Part shown: piece after piece, positions 1 through 8,722 of the stretch
How positions within the stretch are numbered: the stretch's first letter is position 1
How the letters are laid out: the number at the start of each line of letters is the position of its first letter
Source of the DNA: a bacterium
GTDB lineage: Bacteria; Myxococcota; UBA727; JAUIJE01
Length of the DNA stretch: 64,000 nt
Reading direction: 5' to 3'
Assembly (NCBI GenBank): GCA_030431455.1
Contig: JAUIJE010000002.1
Span: forward strand, 381,294-445,293
The notes under the pieces: generated by a model
What the model saw: only the letters and a program-made list of their open reading frames with translations
The model's database searches: none
What the model was told of the DNA's origin: nothing
Translations under genes and position numbers: made by a program

Positions 1-930
1 GGATCGGTGCGGCTGCAGGTGGCCAACGTCGAGGCGGCCCAGACCGACGTGGTCACCGCCACCGAGGCCCTCGGGGGCTATGTCTCGGTCAAAGGCAAAG
101 ACCGCGTGACCGTGCGCGTGCCCGCGGCGCGATTTTTTGAACTCGTCGAGCAGGTGAAAAAAATCGGCGTGCTCCTCGACGAGACCCTCGAGGCCAAGGA
201 CGTGACCGCCCAGGCCTACGAGCTCGAGTTGCGCCTCGACACCGCACGCAAATCCCACGCCCGGCTGAGCGCGCTGCTCGAAAAGGCGGAGAAGGTCGAG
301 GACCTGCTCAAGATCGAAGCCGAACTGCGCCGGCTCACCGAGGAGATCGAAGTGATGCAAGGCCAGCTGCGCCTGCTCATGGACCAGGTCACGATGTCGA
401 CGCTCACGGTGATGCTCTACCGCGCGGGTCCGCCCCCGCAGCAGGCGCGCACCCAGTCCCCGTTTTCGTGGGTCAACGCGGTGGGGCCGCGCCGGGCCTG
501 GGAGATGCCCACGTACAACCTGCCCCCGGGGCCGTTCACCGCGGCCCCCCTGGAGACCCCGGCGCGGTTTTTGGCGCTCGGGGTCGAAGATTTCGAACTG
601 CGGGCGCTCTCCAGCGAAGAGAGCCGCCTGTGGGTGCGCACCTTCGAGGTCACGGGGGGCGCGCTCGATTTTTGGGACAAGGCGCTGCGCAAGGACTTTG
701 AAGAAGGCCGGGGCCTGACCCTGGGCGACGGCGAAGAAGTGACATTGCACGGGCTGACCGGCCGCGCCTACATCGTGCCCACCCAGGTGGGCCAGACGGA
801 CGTCAAATACTTCGTGGCCGTGTTCCGCCAGAGCGGGCTGTTCTCCGAGGACGTGGTCGTCGTCGAGCTGTGCAGCAAGGTCGAGCAGTTCGACGAGGAC
901 CTGGCCGCACTGCGTCAGAGCCTGCGGTAA
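1..930 (+). CDS. DUF4349-like protein, 5' end cut by window
   Basis: The frame is open from base 1, so the true start lies upstream; the first in-window start codon (GTG at 7) is already inside the conserved part. The visible part has an ALGGYV block near the N-terminus, a charged heptad-rich coiled coil at about residues 60-125, and then a loosely structured C-terminal half. This order matches the periplasmic part of DUF4349 proteins, which are usually anchored by an N-terminal lipobox or signal that would sit off the window. No catalytic motif is visible. The next gene starts 45 bp later on the same strand and could share its transcript. The family call is fairly good; the function is unknown. 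Confidence 0.7.
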   Translation, partial: GSVRLQVANVEAAQTDVVTATEALGGYVSVKGKDRVTVRVPAARFFELVEQVKKIGVLLDETLEAKDVTAQAYELELRLDTARKSHARLSALLEKAEKVEDLLKIEAELRRLTEEIEVMQGQLRLLMDQVTMSTLTVMLYRAGPPPQQARTQSPFSWVNAVGPRRAWEMPTYNLPPGPFTAAPLETPARFLALGVEDFELRALSSEESRLWVRTFEVTGGALDFWDKALRKDFEEGRGLTLGDGEEVTLHGLTGRAYIVPTQVGQTDVKYFVAVFRQSGLFSEDVVVVELCSKVEQFDEDLAALRQSLR

Positions 931-975
931 CGTTCCCCTCTGGGCGCGGGCCCGGGCCTCTGGCATGGTCGGGCC

Positions 976-2709
976 ATGGACGAGCGCAGCAAATCCCTGA
1001 TCGACCACATCCGCGAATCGGTCATCGGCACCGACCGCGTGATCGAGACCCCGTTTGGTCACCGCCGGGTCACCTACGCGGACTACACCGCCTCGGGCCG
1101 GTGCTTGTCGTTCATCGAGGACTACATCCGCGATGAGGTGATGCCGCTGTACGCCAACACCCACACCGAAACGTCGGGCACGGGGGCCCAGACCACGCGC
1201 TTTCGCGAAGAGGCGCGGGCCATCGTGCACGACGCGGTGGGGGGCGGCGACGACGACGTGGTCATCTTCTGTGGCTCGGGTGCCACCGGGGCGATCCACA
1301 AGCTCATCGAGTGCCTCAACCTGCGCATCCCCGCCGACCTCGACGACAAGTACGATCTGTCCCGTCACATCCCGGACAACGAACGCCCGGTGGTGTTCAT
1401 CGGGCCCTACGAGCACCACTCCAACGAGCTGCCCTGGCGGGAATCCATCGCCGACGTGGTCACCATCGACGAGGACGCCGACGGACGCATCCACCGCGCC
1501 CACCTCGAAGAGGCCCTGGAAAAGTACCGGGACCGACCCCTCAAGATCGGCAGCTTCTCCGCCGCCTCCAATGTGACTGGAATTGGTTCCGACACCTACG
1601 GGATCTCGGCGTTGCTGCACCGCTACGGGGCCCTCGCGTTCTGGGATTTCGCCGCCGCCGGTCCCTACGTGAACATGCAAATGAACCCCCCCGCGGACGA
1701 CGGGCTCGCCTACAAAGACGCGCTGTTCTTGTCCCCCCACAAGTTCGTGGGCGGGCCGGGCACGCCCGGTCTGTTGGTGGTGAAAAAACACCTCCTCAAA
1801 AATCGTGTGCCCAGTGTGCCCGGCGGCGGCACCGTGGCCTACGTCAACCCCGCCGACCACCGCTACATCGACGACCCCGCCCACCGCGAAGAGGGGGGCA
1901 CCCCGTCGATCATCGGCGCGATCCGCGCCGGTCTGGTCTTTCAACTCAAACAAGCGGTCACCGTCGAGGCCATCCAGGAGCGCGAGCGGTCCTTCATCGA
2001 GCGCGCCATCACCCGGTGGGCCGCGCACCCCCGCATTAACATTCTGGGCAACAAAGACGGCTGGCGCCTGTCCATCGTGTCGTTCAACATTCGGTATCCC
2101 CACGAGGGCAAAGGCGACCGGTATCTGCACCACAACTTCGTGGTCGCCCTGCTCAACGACCTGTTCGGCATTCAGGCGCGGGGCGGCTGCAGCTGCGCGG
2201 GGCCCTACGGGCACCGGCTGCTTCACATCGACCTCTCCCAATCCCGCGCCTTCGAACACGAAATCGTTCGTGGCTGTGAAGGCATCAAGCCCGGCTGGGT
2301 CCGGCTCAACTTCAACTACTTCATCTCCGAGACCGCGTTCACCTTCCTGCTCGACGCCATCGATCTCATCGCCGACGAAGGCTGGAAGCTTTTGCCCCTC
2401 TATCGCTTCGACCCCGTGACCGGCCAATGGCACCACCGCCAAGGCAGCCCAGAGCCGCCGATGTCACTGCATCACATCAGCTACCGCGACGGCCGCATGC
2501 AGCACCGCACCCGGGTGTCCACCGAGCCCGAGTGGGCCCTTCACGGCTACCTCGAAGAGGCCCGCAAGCTCATCGCCGCGGCCGAGCAACAATGCCAACT
2601 CCCGGATGCACCGGTGCAGGTGGACCGGCCCGCGGTGACCCCGGAGTTCGAGACCTTGCGGTGGTTCCCCCTGCCCGACGAAATCGTGCAGCGGGTCCGC
2701 GCCGGCTAG
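976..2709 (+). CDS. PLP-dependent class V aminotransferase / cysteine desulfurase-like enzyme
   Basis: The 577-residue protein has the fold-type I PLP layout: a Gly-rich phosphate-binding stretch (CGSGATGAIHK) near residue 95, an aspartate in a FWDFAAAGPY segment, and the Schiff-base lysine in LSPHKFVGG at about residue 260. A Cys-rich loop, RGGCSCAGPYGH, near residue 405 resembles the active-site Cys loop of SufS/IscS-type desulfurases. It is longer than typical IscS or SufS (about 400 residues) and carries an extra C-terminal domain of about 150 residues. The ATG at 976 follows a weak ribosome site. The substrate cannot be told from the sequence. It ends 28 bp before the convergent SET gene. 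Confidence 0.8.
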   Translation: MDERSKSLIDHIRESVIGTDRVIETPFGHRRVTYADYTASGRCLSFIEDYIRDEVMPLYANTHTETSGTGAQTTRFREEARAIVHDAVGGGDDDVVIFCGSGATGAIHKLIECLNLRIPADLDDKYDLSRHIPDNERPVVFIGPYEHHSNELPWRESIADVVTIDEDADGRIHRAHLEEALEKYRDRPLKIGSFSAASNVTGIGSDTYGISALLHRYGALAFWDFAAAGPYVNMQMNPPADDGLAYKDALFLSPHKFVGGPGTPGLLVVKKHLLKNRVPSVPGGGTVAYVNPADHRYIDDPAHREEGGTPSIIGAIRAGLVFQLKQAVTVEAIQERERSFIERAITRWAAHPRINILGNKDGWRLSIVSFNIRYPHEGKGDRYLHHNFVVALLNDLFGIQARGGCSCAGPYGHRLLHIDLSQSRAFEHEIVRGCEGIKPGWVRLNFNYFISETAFTFLLDAIDLIADEGWKLLPLYRFDPVTGQWHHRQGSPEPPMSLHHISYRDGRMQHRTRVSTEPEWALHGYLEEARKLIAAAEQQCQLPDAPVQVDRPAVTPEFETLRWFPLPDEIVQRVRAG

Positions 2710-2737
2710 AACACGTCTCGAATCGCCTTTGGCGCTA

Positions 2738-3364
2738 TCAAGATGCGTTCTCGGCACATGTCGCGGAGGACGGCGCCTCCGGCTCCCAGGCGGGGTCGGG
2801 CTCGGCCCCGAAGCTGCGGTAGTCGGTGGTCAACTCGTCGCCGGCTTGGATGGGGCCGGCCGCGGTCCGCCGAAAGAAAAGCACCGGCACCCCCGACACC
2901 ACCCCCGCCCGGTGGGGCCGGTCGGCGTGTACGGTGTTGGGCGCGCTCGCGTGGTTGATGAGGTCGTCGAAGAAGCTGCTCACGTGGCGCTTGGCCCCGC
3001 CGGACGACAGATGGTCCCACAGGCGGTCCCGGCGCTCGCCCCACGACCCACTGGGGTCGAGGGCAAAGGTGGCCAGCGCGTCGTCGAGCACCGCCTCGTC
3101 GAGGTCGATGGGGTCGACCGGCCCGAACACCCGGCGGCCGACCGGGATGTACGGCGCCTCGCGGAGCCGAAAGTAAAAGCGGGTGGTGGGCCACACCAGT
3201 GCCTCGGGGATGTCGTAGACCACTTCGCCGGGGGCGAACGCGCGGGCCGCGAACAGACCGAGCCCCTTGTGGCCGGCGGCGCCGATGCGCACCGCGTCGC
3301 TGGGGAAGCCGTCCTCGTCGCGGAAGAAGATGCGGTTGCGGAGAAAAGAGACAGCGCGAGACAT
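2738..3364 (-). CDS. SET-domain protein (putative lysine methyltransferase)
   Basis: A 208-residue protein that is almost entirely a SET domain. It shows GLGLFAARAFAPGE near the N-terminus (S-adenosylmethionine-binding strand), DLINHASAPNT (the NH-x-PN knot motif, here NHASAPN) and GDELTTDYRSF (the ELTxDY motif) near the C-terminus. SET proteins methylate lysine side chains; bacterial ones are scattered and their targets are mostly unknown. The ATG at 3364 is preferred over an upstream start at 3442 because the extra 26 residues look like leader sequence. The C-terminus is Asp/Glu/Pro-rich and ends in ATCAENAS, lacking the post-SET Cys cluster of many eukaryotic enzymes. Confidence 0.75.
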   Translation of the reverse strand: MSRAVSFLRNRIFFRDEDGFPSDAVRIGAAGHKGLGLFAARAFAPGEVVYDIPEALVWPTTRFYFRLREAPYIPVGRRVFGPVDPIDLDEAVLDDALATFALDPSGSWGERRDRLWDHLSSGGAKRHVSSFFDDLINHASAPNTVHADRPHRAGVVSGVPVLFFRRTAAGPIQAGDELTTDYRSFGAEPDPAWEPEAPSSATCAENAS

Positions 3365-3475
3365 GGCGATCCCCGGCGCCCGTCGGGGGGCGCAATGATG
3401 GTGGAGGGATGAGGAGAGGGGCGGGGCTCGCCGCGGCGGCAAGGCGCGAAGGCCGCCACGGCGAGACCGGGTGGG

Positions 3476-4513
3476 CTATTGGCAGCCGATCCAGGAAAAC
3501 GGCACCGCCCACTGGTTGACGTAGACCATCAACGTGCCGCTGGCGTCGTCGAGGATGTCGTCTTCCGGCGGCTGGCCGTTGACCATCAAGGTGACGGTCC
3601 AGAGCAGCAGGGGGTTGCCCGGGCCCACCGCGTAGGTGCCGCCGGTCCCGGGCAACGGACCGTTGGGCCCGAGCTCCCGGAACGTCAGGGCCCGGGCGGG
3701 CGAGGCACCGAAGAGGAGTTGGAACGAGTGAAGGCCGCCTCCGTCGGTGTAGCTGCCCTGCCACACGCTGGCCGACGAACAGCCCCGGCCCATGAGTTGG
3801 TGGTCGAGGATCTCGAGCACGAGGGTGTCGCCCGCGTCCACCCGGGTGGTCAGGGTGTAGGGCGCGGGCAGGGGGATGGACGTCATCACCGCCACCACCG
3901 CGTGGTCGCCTTGACCGTGTTGGGCGGTGGCGGGGAGGTCGAAGGGCATCTGGTTGCCGTGGGGCAATACATAACCATTGGGGATGCGCTCCACGCCGGC
4001 GACCACCAGCGATGAGATCTCGAGCCCGGTTTGGTTGCGGATCGTGGTGAGGCCGATGCGCTCGACATCGAAGCTGCTCACGATTTCGCGGCGGCCCCCG
4101 ACGAGCGCGAGCAGCCCGGGGGTGTCGCCCACCGACACCGGGCCGGTGGTGAAGTCGGGGAGCTCGACGACGATCTCGTCATCGGTCATCGACAAGATGG
4201 TGGCTTCCCCGGTCCCGGTGCAGCCGAGCCCACAGGGCAACACCACCGACGCGGAGCTCTGCATTTGGGAAAAGCCGTCGCCGACCACCGTGACCACGTC
4301 GCCGGGCCGGCCGTGGGGGGGGACCACATCGTCGATGCGCCAGCCCGCAGGTTCGATCAGGGGGCGGACCTTGAACTTCGCGAGCAGCTCGGGGCGCTTG
4401 AGCACCCCCTCGTTGATCTTGAGCTTGTACACGCCACCGTCCGCGCGCGCGGCGGACCCCGCGCTGAGGGCGGTGAGGACGACGAGAAGGGATGGGAACA
4501 GATGGCGGGTCAT
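3476..4513 (-). CDS. Secreted protein with IPT/TIG-like domain
   Basis: The 345-residue protein begins with a clear Sec signal peptide (positively charged start, hydrophobic LLVVLTALSAG core, cleavage near ARADGG). At about residues 60-135 it has a beta-rich segment with PPHGRPGDVVTVVGDGF, typical of IPT/TIG immunoglobulin-like domains. The rest (about 150-345) has no motif I recognise and contains several Cys. An exported structural or binding role is likely, but no enzyme motif is visible. A hairpin covering its ribosome site (4519-4539) suggests translational control. Confidence 0.6.
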   Translation of the reverse strand: MTRHLFPSLLVVLTALSAGSAARADGGVYKLKINEGVLKRPELLAKFKVRPLIEPAGWRIDDVVPPHGRPGDVVTVVGDGFSQMQSSASVVLPCGLGCTGTGEATILSMTDDEIVVELPDFTTGPVSVGDTPGLLALVGGRREIVSSFDVERIGLTTIRNQTGLEISSLVVAGVERIPNGYVLPHGNQMPFDLPATAQHGQGDHAVVAVMTSIPLPAPYTLTTRVDAGDTLVLEILDHQLMGRGCSSASVWQGSYTDGGGLHSFQLLFGASPARALTFRELGPNGPLPGTGGTYAVGPGNPLLLWTVTLMVNGQPPEDDILDDASGTLMVYVNQWAVPFSWIGCQ

Positions 4514-4518
4514 GGGAT

Positions 4519-4539
4519 CTCCTGGTTGAACACCAGGAG
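4519..4539 (-). promoter_or_regulatory. Hairpin masking the ribosome binding site of the 3476-4513 gene
   Basis: On the minus strand CTCCTGGT and ACCAGGAG form a perfect 8-bp inverted repeat around a 5-base loop. The 3' arm contains AGGAG, the ribosome site, about 5 bases before the ATG at 4513. The 5' arm carries the complementary CTCCT, so folding would hide the ribosome site. This is seen directly; the regulatory role is inferred. Confidence 0.6.
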
Positions 4540-4926
4540 GGTTCGCAAGCCCCGGACCAGTCCAGAAACACCAAAAAGATCAGCGTGTTAAGAGAGCGGG
4601 GGACCCATCACACCAAAACTTGTGCACCACTTTTTGTGTCGATCGGCGCAAACCACGAGCCGGCCGCCGGGGGATATGGGGAACGCCGGAGTACTGGGTG
4701 GTTCTGGGGTACAGGCCCACCCACTGTGGGTGGGCGCGGACCGCGCACCCCCACCACCACGCCGGGTGCACCCCCGTCGTGCTGCAGCTTCGTGCAACAT
4801 GTTGTCGGCCCGCGCGGCTCTTTGACCGATTCCGAACGACGCGGCCGCCAGTTGCGGGGGCGGGCCCGGCGCGCGGCGAAGACCGCTTGCGGCTGCGGGC
4901 CAGAACAGATCTGCCCCGCCCGCGGC
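4540..4926. other. Intergenic stretch with one perfect inverted repeat
   Basis: No convincing gene is seen here. The clearest element is a perfect 9-bp inverted repeat, GCCCACCCA at 4715-4723 and TGGGTGGGC at 4727-4735, separated by CTG. It lacks a T-tract on either strand, so it is at best a weak terminator for the minus-strand 4927-6408 gene, or a protein-binding dyad upstream of 3476-4513. Confidence 0.5.
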
Positions 4927-6408
4927 TCAGGGCAGGTCGGCGCAGCACCGGAAGCCGGTGGAGTAATCCCAGTACGGTGTGGTGTGGGCGGTGGTGAGGT
5001 AGTTGCAGCCGGGGTTGTTGTTGACGGTGTCGACGTAAAAGCCGCCCCGGAAGTGGCCCGTGGGGTCGGCGGTCCACTCGTGCAGGTTGCCCATCATGTC
5101 GTAGGCCCCGTCGTCGCTGACGCAGCCGGCGTTCTGGCCGGTGTCGTCGAGGCTGGCGGGCAGCTGGTTGATGCAGTTGTGGTTGAGGTTGGAGAACACC
5201 CAGTTCGCGTTGGTCTCGAAGTACTGCATCGCGGGGTGACAAGCGCGCGCGTCGTTGCACACGCCCGGCTGCACACTGTTGCCGTAAGGATAGGTGGTGT
5301 TGTTGGCGCCTTTGCAGGCGCGCAGCCATTCGTTGTCGGAGCACAGTCGTTTGCCGGCTTGGGCGCAGGCGGCCCCGGCCTGGTCGCCGGAGATGTAGCC
5401 CTGGGGTTGGACCCCGGCGACGCTGAGGGCGCGCACCGTCTTGTTGCCTGGGTTTTGGTAGGGGGAGTGGGGGGCGAGGGTGCCGCCGGGCAAGACCTCG
5501 ACGAGCATGGCCTCGTAGCGGTCGACGCAGAAGTCGGTCACCGGGGTCATGCCCGCCGGGCAGCCGCCGACCCCCGCCGCTTCGGTGGGCACGCCGTTGA
5601 CGAGGGGGAAGGAGCTCTCGTCGCAGGTCGGGATGGGGTTTTCGAAGCAGGACCCGACCGAGATCTCTTGCAGTGACATGGTGAGGGTGAAGGGCCCGGC
5701 GAGGTCCTCGCCCGCGCCGTTGGTCCAGGTGTCGGCCACGAGATAGAGCGTCTCCCCCGGGGCCACGGCCACGCCCAGGGTCGTGTTGTGGCGGTCGAAG
5801 CAGGTGGCGGGATCGGGCGCGCTCAACAGGTGCAGGTCGATGTCGACGTCGTCGCCGGGCACGTCGTCGACGGTGATGGTGAGCTGCTGGTCGGCGGGGC
5901 CGCCGGCGGGGATGTGCAACAAAAAGACATACCCTCCGCCGAGCTCAGGGGTGCCCGGCGCGCAAGGCGCGTAGGTGTCGCCCGCGTCCGACGGGGCAAA
6001 GGTGGTGTCGCCGGCGTAGGTGAAGGGGAAGTCGTCGACGACGATCGGCGCATCAAACGTGCCGAGCACCGGCTCAGGTTCGGGTTCGGGCCCGGCATCG
6101 GGGATCGGTTCGGGTTCGGGCTCGGGCCCGGCGTCGGGGATCGGCTCGGGCTCGGGCTCGGGCCCGGCGTCGGGTGTCGGTTCGGGTTCGGGTCCGGCGT
6201 CGGGTGGAGCGTCGGGTTCTGGCCCGGCGTCGGGTGCGGCGTCGGGCTCTGGCCCGGCGTCGGGGACGTGGGTGGTCTGTTCGGACGTGGCCGCGTCGAA
6301 CAGATCGTGGCCGGCGTCGTCGAGGTTGCCGGTACAGCCGCCAAAAAGACCGTACGCGGTGATCACAAAAATGGGGAAGAGCGATCGCTGCACCATGCGC
6401 ATCAACAT
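4927..6408 (-). CDS. FGE-sulfatase-like lipoprotein with Pro-Asp-Ala-Gly repeat linker
   Basis: A lipoprotein signal (FVITAYGLFGGC) is followed by a repetitive Pro/Asp/Ala/Gly/Glu linker (about residues 40-115), a beta-rich PPC-like domain (about 120-250), and a C-terminal formylglycine-generating-enzyme fold (about 270-490). The last shows ACAQAGKRLCSDNEW, YPYGN, GAYDMMGNLHEWTADPTG and GFRCC, which are SUMF1/FGE signatures. FGE-fold lipoproteins of this type often bind ligands rather than oxidise sulfatase Cys, and no sulfatase lies nearby. ATG at 6408 is chosen; GTG at 6432 and ATGs at 6402 and 6396 are alternatives. A TTCAGCG-type repeat pair lies about 50-70 bp upstream. Confidence 0.75.
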   Translation of the reverse strand: MLMRMVQRSLFPIFVITAYGLFGGCTGNLDDAGHDLFDAATSEQTTHVPDAGPEPDAAPDAGPEPDAPPDAGPEPEPTPDAGPEPEPEPIPDAGPEPEPEPIPDAGPEPEPEPVLGTFDAPIVVDDFPFTYAGDTTFAPSDAGDTYAPCAPGTPELGGGYVFLLHIPAGGPADQQLTITVDDVPGDDVDIDLHLLSAPDPATCFDRHNTTLGVAVAPGETLYLVADTWTNGAGEDLAGPFTLTMSLQEISVGSCFENPIPTCDESSFPLVNGVPTEAAGVGGCPAGMTPVTDFCVDRYEAMLVEVLPGGTLAPHSPYQNPGNKTVRALSVAGVQPQGYISGDQAGAACAQAGKRLCSDNEWLRACKGANNTTYPYGNSVQPGVCNDARACHPAMQYFETNANWVFSNLNHNCINQLPASLDDTGQNAGCVSDDGAYDMMGNLHEWTADPTGHFRGGFYVDTVNNNPGCNYLTTAHTTPYWDYSTGFRCCADLP

Positions 6409-6458
6409 AAAGAGCCAACCCCGGGTGCTCACCGGACGAGTGACCGATTCGATCGTGC

Positions 6459-6476
6459 TTCAGCGATCTTTCAGGC
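6459..6476. promoter_or_regulatory. Direct-repeat pair TTCAGCG-N4-TTCAGGC
   Basis: TTCAGCG (6459-6465) and TTCAGGC (6470-6476) have an 11-bp start-to-start spacing. This matches the helical spacing used by OmpR/PhoB-family response regulators. It lies upstream of the FGE-like lipoprotein and matches two pairs near 50.6-50.8 kb. The binding protein is inferred only. Confidence 0.45.
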
Positions 6477-6493
6477 GCGGCCGACGCGAAGTG

Positions 6494-7117
6494 TCAGGCG
6501 CGGGGGGTCACGACGCGAAACACCAAGGCCCCCAGCGGGGTCGCGCACAGCGCGCCCACGACCTGGGCGAGCAGCAGCGGCGTGCCCTCGAGCCAGCCGT
6601 ACCGCCACACGATGATGGCCACGAGGATGCCGGCGATGAACAGGAAGATGTGCAGGAACATGATCAGCGAGCGGGACAACCCCAGGCGCAGCATCGCCCC
6701 GCCGGCCAAGGTCGGCGCCGCCACCCCCCCGCACACGATGCTCGTGCCCACCGCCACCCACGTCCAGACCTGGGACTGCACAGTGGCATTGGGCAGGTCC
6801 ATGGCCTGGGTGACCAAGGTGGTGATCACCCCGAGACCAAACCCGAGCGAGAACACCACCGCGAACAGGATCGAGACCACTTCGCTGGTGCGGTGAAAGC
6901 GCAGGCCGAACAGCCCCGCTTCGCGTTTGCCCACCGAGATCCCCAGCCCGGCAAACGCGAAACTCACCCCGAGGAAATACACCGGCCACAGGAAGTAGAG
7001 AACCTCGCCCACGCTCTGCTCGATGCCGCCGATGGCGAGGCGAAACAGGATGCCCAAGCCGCCGAGGATCAAAAACAGAATGCCCAAGGGGACAAAGCCC
7101 TTGTTCCAGGTCGTCAT
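6494..7117 (-). CDS. Multi-pass membrane protein of unknown function
   Basis: The 207-residue protein is strongly hydrophobic, with about six predicted transmembrane segments (for example LGILFLILGGLGILF near the start, SILFAVVFSLGFGLGVI in the middle and FLHIFLFIAGILVAII near the end). I recognise no family. ATG at 7117 is preferred because a GGAG lies seven bases upstream; ATG at 7135 is in frame but badly placed relative to the same GGAG. It may be co-transcribed with the upstream lipoprotein methyltransferase, from which it is separated by about 70 bp. Confidence 0.6.
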   Translation of the reverse strand: MTTWNKGFVPLGILFLILGGLGILFRLAIGGIEQSVGEVLYFLWPVYFLGVSFAFAGLGISVGKREAGLFGLRFHRTSEVVSILFAVVFSLGFGLGVITTLVTQAMDLPNATVQSQVWTWVAVGTSIVCGGVAAPTLAGGAMLRLGLSRSLIMFLHIFLFIAGILVAIIVWRYGWLEGTPLLLAQVVGALCATPLGALVFRVVTPRA

Positions 7118-7187
7118 GTCTGCTCCGGCCGTCATCTCCCCACCGTGAACACCAGGGCCCTCGGGGGCAACCCGCGCGTGCGCGCGC

Positions 7188-8060
7188 TCACTGCTGCTTT
7201 TGGAACTTGAGCACGTACCGATCGGTGCGAAACCCGACTTTGTAGCTCACCGCCTGCAGGTCATCGGTGGGGTCGCGCAAGAACTGGCCTTCCTCCACGA
7301 GCACAAACCCGGCGTCGGTGACCTCTTGCACCACGATGTCGCGCTCGAGCCGGTGCAAGGTGCTCGCCGCCTCCAGCCCGCTGCCTTCCGGTGCGTGGTG
7401 GTCGGCGATGACGTAGACCCCACCGGGCTTGAGCGCGTCGTAGATCTCCCGGTTGAGCTGGGCCCGGTCGCCGCCCGCGGCCACCACGTCGTGGTACGAA
7501 AAAATGAACGTCACCGCGTCGAGGTCTTTGACGTCGTCGGGCAATACATCCGCGAACTCCCGATCCAACCGCACGGTGTTGGCGTTGATCGGCCGCGCGA
7601 GCCGGGCCGGCCAGGACTCGCTCACGAAGTTCTTCAGTACATGGGCATTGTTCTGCCCGTAGACTTGGCCGTCTGGCCCCACCGCCCGGTTGAGCAACTC
7701 CAGGGTATAGCCGGCCCCGGTGCCGAGGTCGGCCACCCGCCAGCCCGGCTGCACCCCAATGAAGCTGAGAAGCTCCGCGGGGTGCCGGCGCCCATCCATG
7801 TCACGGTCCTTGTCGGTGCGGTCCTCGGCTTCGACCACTTGGGTGGCGAGGGCGCTCACCTCGTACGGCACCACCTCGACCGCCCGGGCCGCGGGCGCGT
7901 CGGCGGGGGCCGCGGCGCTGTCCACAGTTGCGGAATCGCTCTCGCCGGTGGCGGCGGGGTCCTCTTTCTGGGCGGCCTCGTCGGTGCTGCAGGCGCCGAG
8001 CGCGGCGGCCAGCCACAGGGCAGAACCAAAACGGATTGCGGTCGAGGGTTGGTGGAACAT
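7188..8060 (-). CDS. Lipoprotein with class I SAM methyltransferase fold
   Basis: The protein starts with a lipobox signal (LWLAAALGAC) and an Ala/Asp-rich linker of about 45 residues. From about residue 90 it has a Rossmann methyltransferase fold: motif I is VADLGTGAGY, then a DAVTFIFSYHD motif IV region and LKPGGVYVIADHH. This is the layout of predicted methyltransferases of the COG4798 type, several of which are exported. A methyltransferase outside the cytoplasm is odd because SAM is cytosolic, so the fold may be adapted to another role. The ATG at 8060 has a strong AGGAGG six bases upstream. Confidence 0.75.
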   Translation of the reverse strand: MFHQPSTAIRFGSALWLAAALGACSTDEAAQKEDPAATGESDSATVDSAAAPADAPAARAVEVVPYEVSALATQVVEAEDRTDKDRDMDGRRHPAELLSFIGVQPGWRVADLGTGAGYTLELLNRAVGPDGQVYGQNNAHVLKNFVSESWPARLARPINANTVRLDREFADVLPDDVKDLDAVTFIFSYHDVVAAGGDRAQLNREIYDALKPGGVYVIADHHAPEGSGLEAASTLHRLERDIVVQEVTDAGFVLVEEGQFLRDPTDDLQAVSYKVGFRTDRYVLKFQKQQ

Positions 8061-8125
8061 GTTCGCCTCCTGTCGGCGGCGGTAGCCGACCGCACCCGCC
8101 GCGTCCAGGCCGGCATCGTCGCCGG

Positions 8126-8653
8126 TCAGGCCAACCAGTCGTGGTCTTCGATGATGTGGCGCAAGCGGGCCTTGACCGAGGCCGCGGGGTCAAACCGCCC
8201 GCGGATGAGCTGGGTCTGGACCTTGGCCCGCAACGGGGGGTGTTGTTCGCCCACCACCGCGAGGGCGTTGTAGGCCCAGGCCCGGACAAACTTGTTGTCC
8301 GACTCCGCCCAGTCGAGCCCCCGCTCGAACACGTCCTGCGCGTGCGTGACCGGAATGTTGATGCGCGCCACCGTTTGCAGGACGTGCAACGCGGCGGGCC
8401 AGGCGGTGACCTGCCCGAGCAAACCGCACAGGGCGTTGCGCTGCGGCCCGGTGAACCCGCCGCCGGCCTCAGCGTGCCGCTTGACCAGCCACGTCGCGTT
8501 GGCCTGCAGCCGCTCGTCGTCGTCGCCCCCCCACCGCAACAGCTGGCGCACCGCCGCGGGGGTCATCTCGAACGATTGGTACACCTTTTCGAGCATGGAG
8601 CCGGCGGTGACATCGATGCGCAAAAGGGCGGTCTTGAGATCCACGGCGCGCAT
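8126..8653 (-). CDS. HEAT-repeat-like helical protein
   Basis: A 175-residue protein that is predicted to be almost all helical and contains repeated two-helix units with Ala/Leu/Arg spacing, such as FVRAWAYNALAVVGE and SVKARLRHIIEDHDW. This is typical of HEAT-like repeats and of small helical proteins related to DNA-alkylation-repair or PBS-lyase repeats. No catalytic residue is evident. The ATG at 8653 is the first plausible start; longer upstream extensions of this frame have composition typical of antisense sequence. Confidence 0.55.
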   Translation of the reverse strand: MRAVDLKTALLRIDVTAGSMLEKVYQSFEMTPAAVRQLLRWGGDDDERLQANATWLVKRHAEAGGGFTGPQRNALCGLLGQVTAWPAALHVLQTVARINIPVTHAQDVFERGLDWAESDNKFVRAWAYNALAVVGEQHPPLRAKVQTQLIRGRFDPAASVKARLRHIIEDHDWLA

Positions 8654-8722
8654 TAAAACACGCCGGAAGCCCGGGGCAAAGCAACCGCGGCAGGGGCGGC
8701 AAAAAGTGGTAGGGTCTGGTCC

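Noticed and set aside
4715-4735. Perfect 9-bp inverted repeat as a terminator
   Set aside because: No T-tract on either strand, and its position does not clearly follow a gene end on either side.
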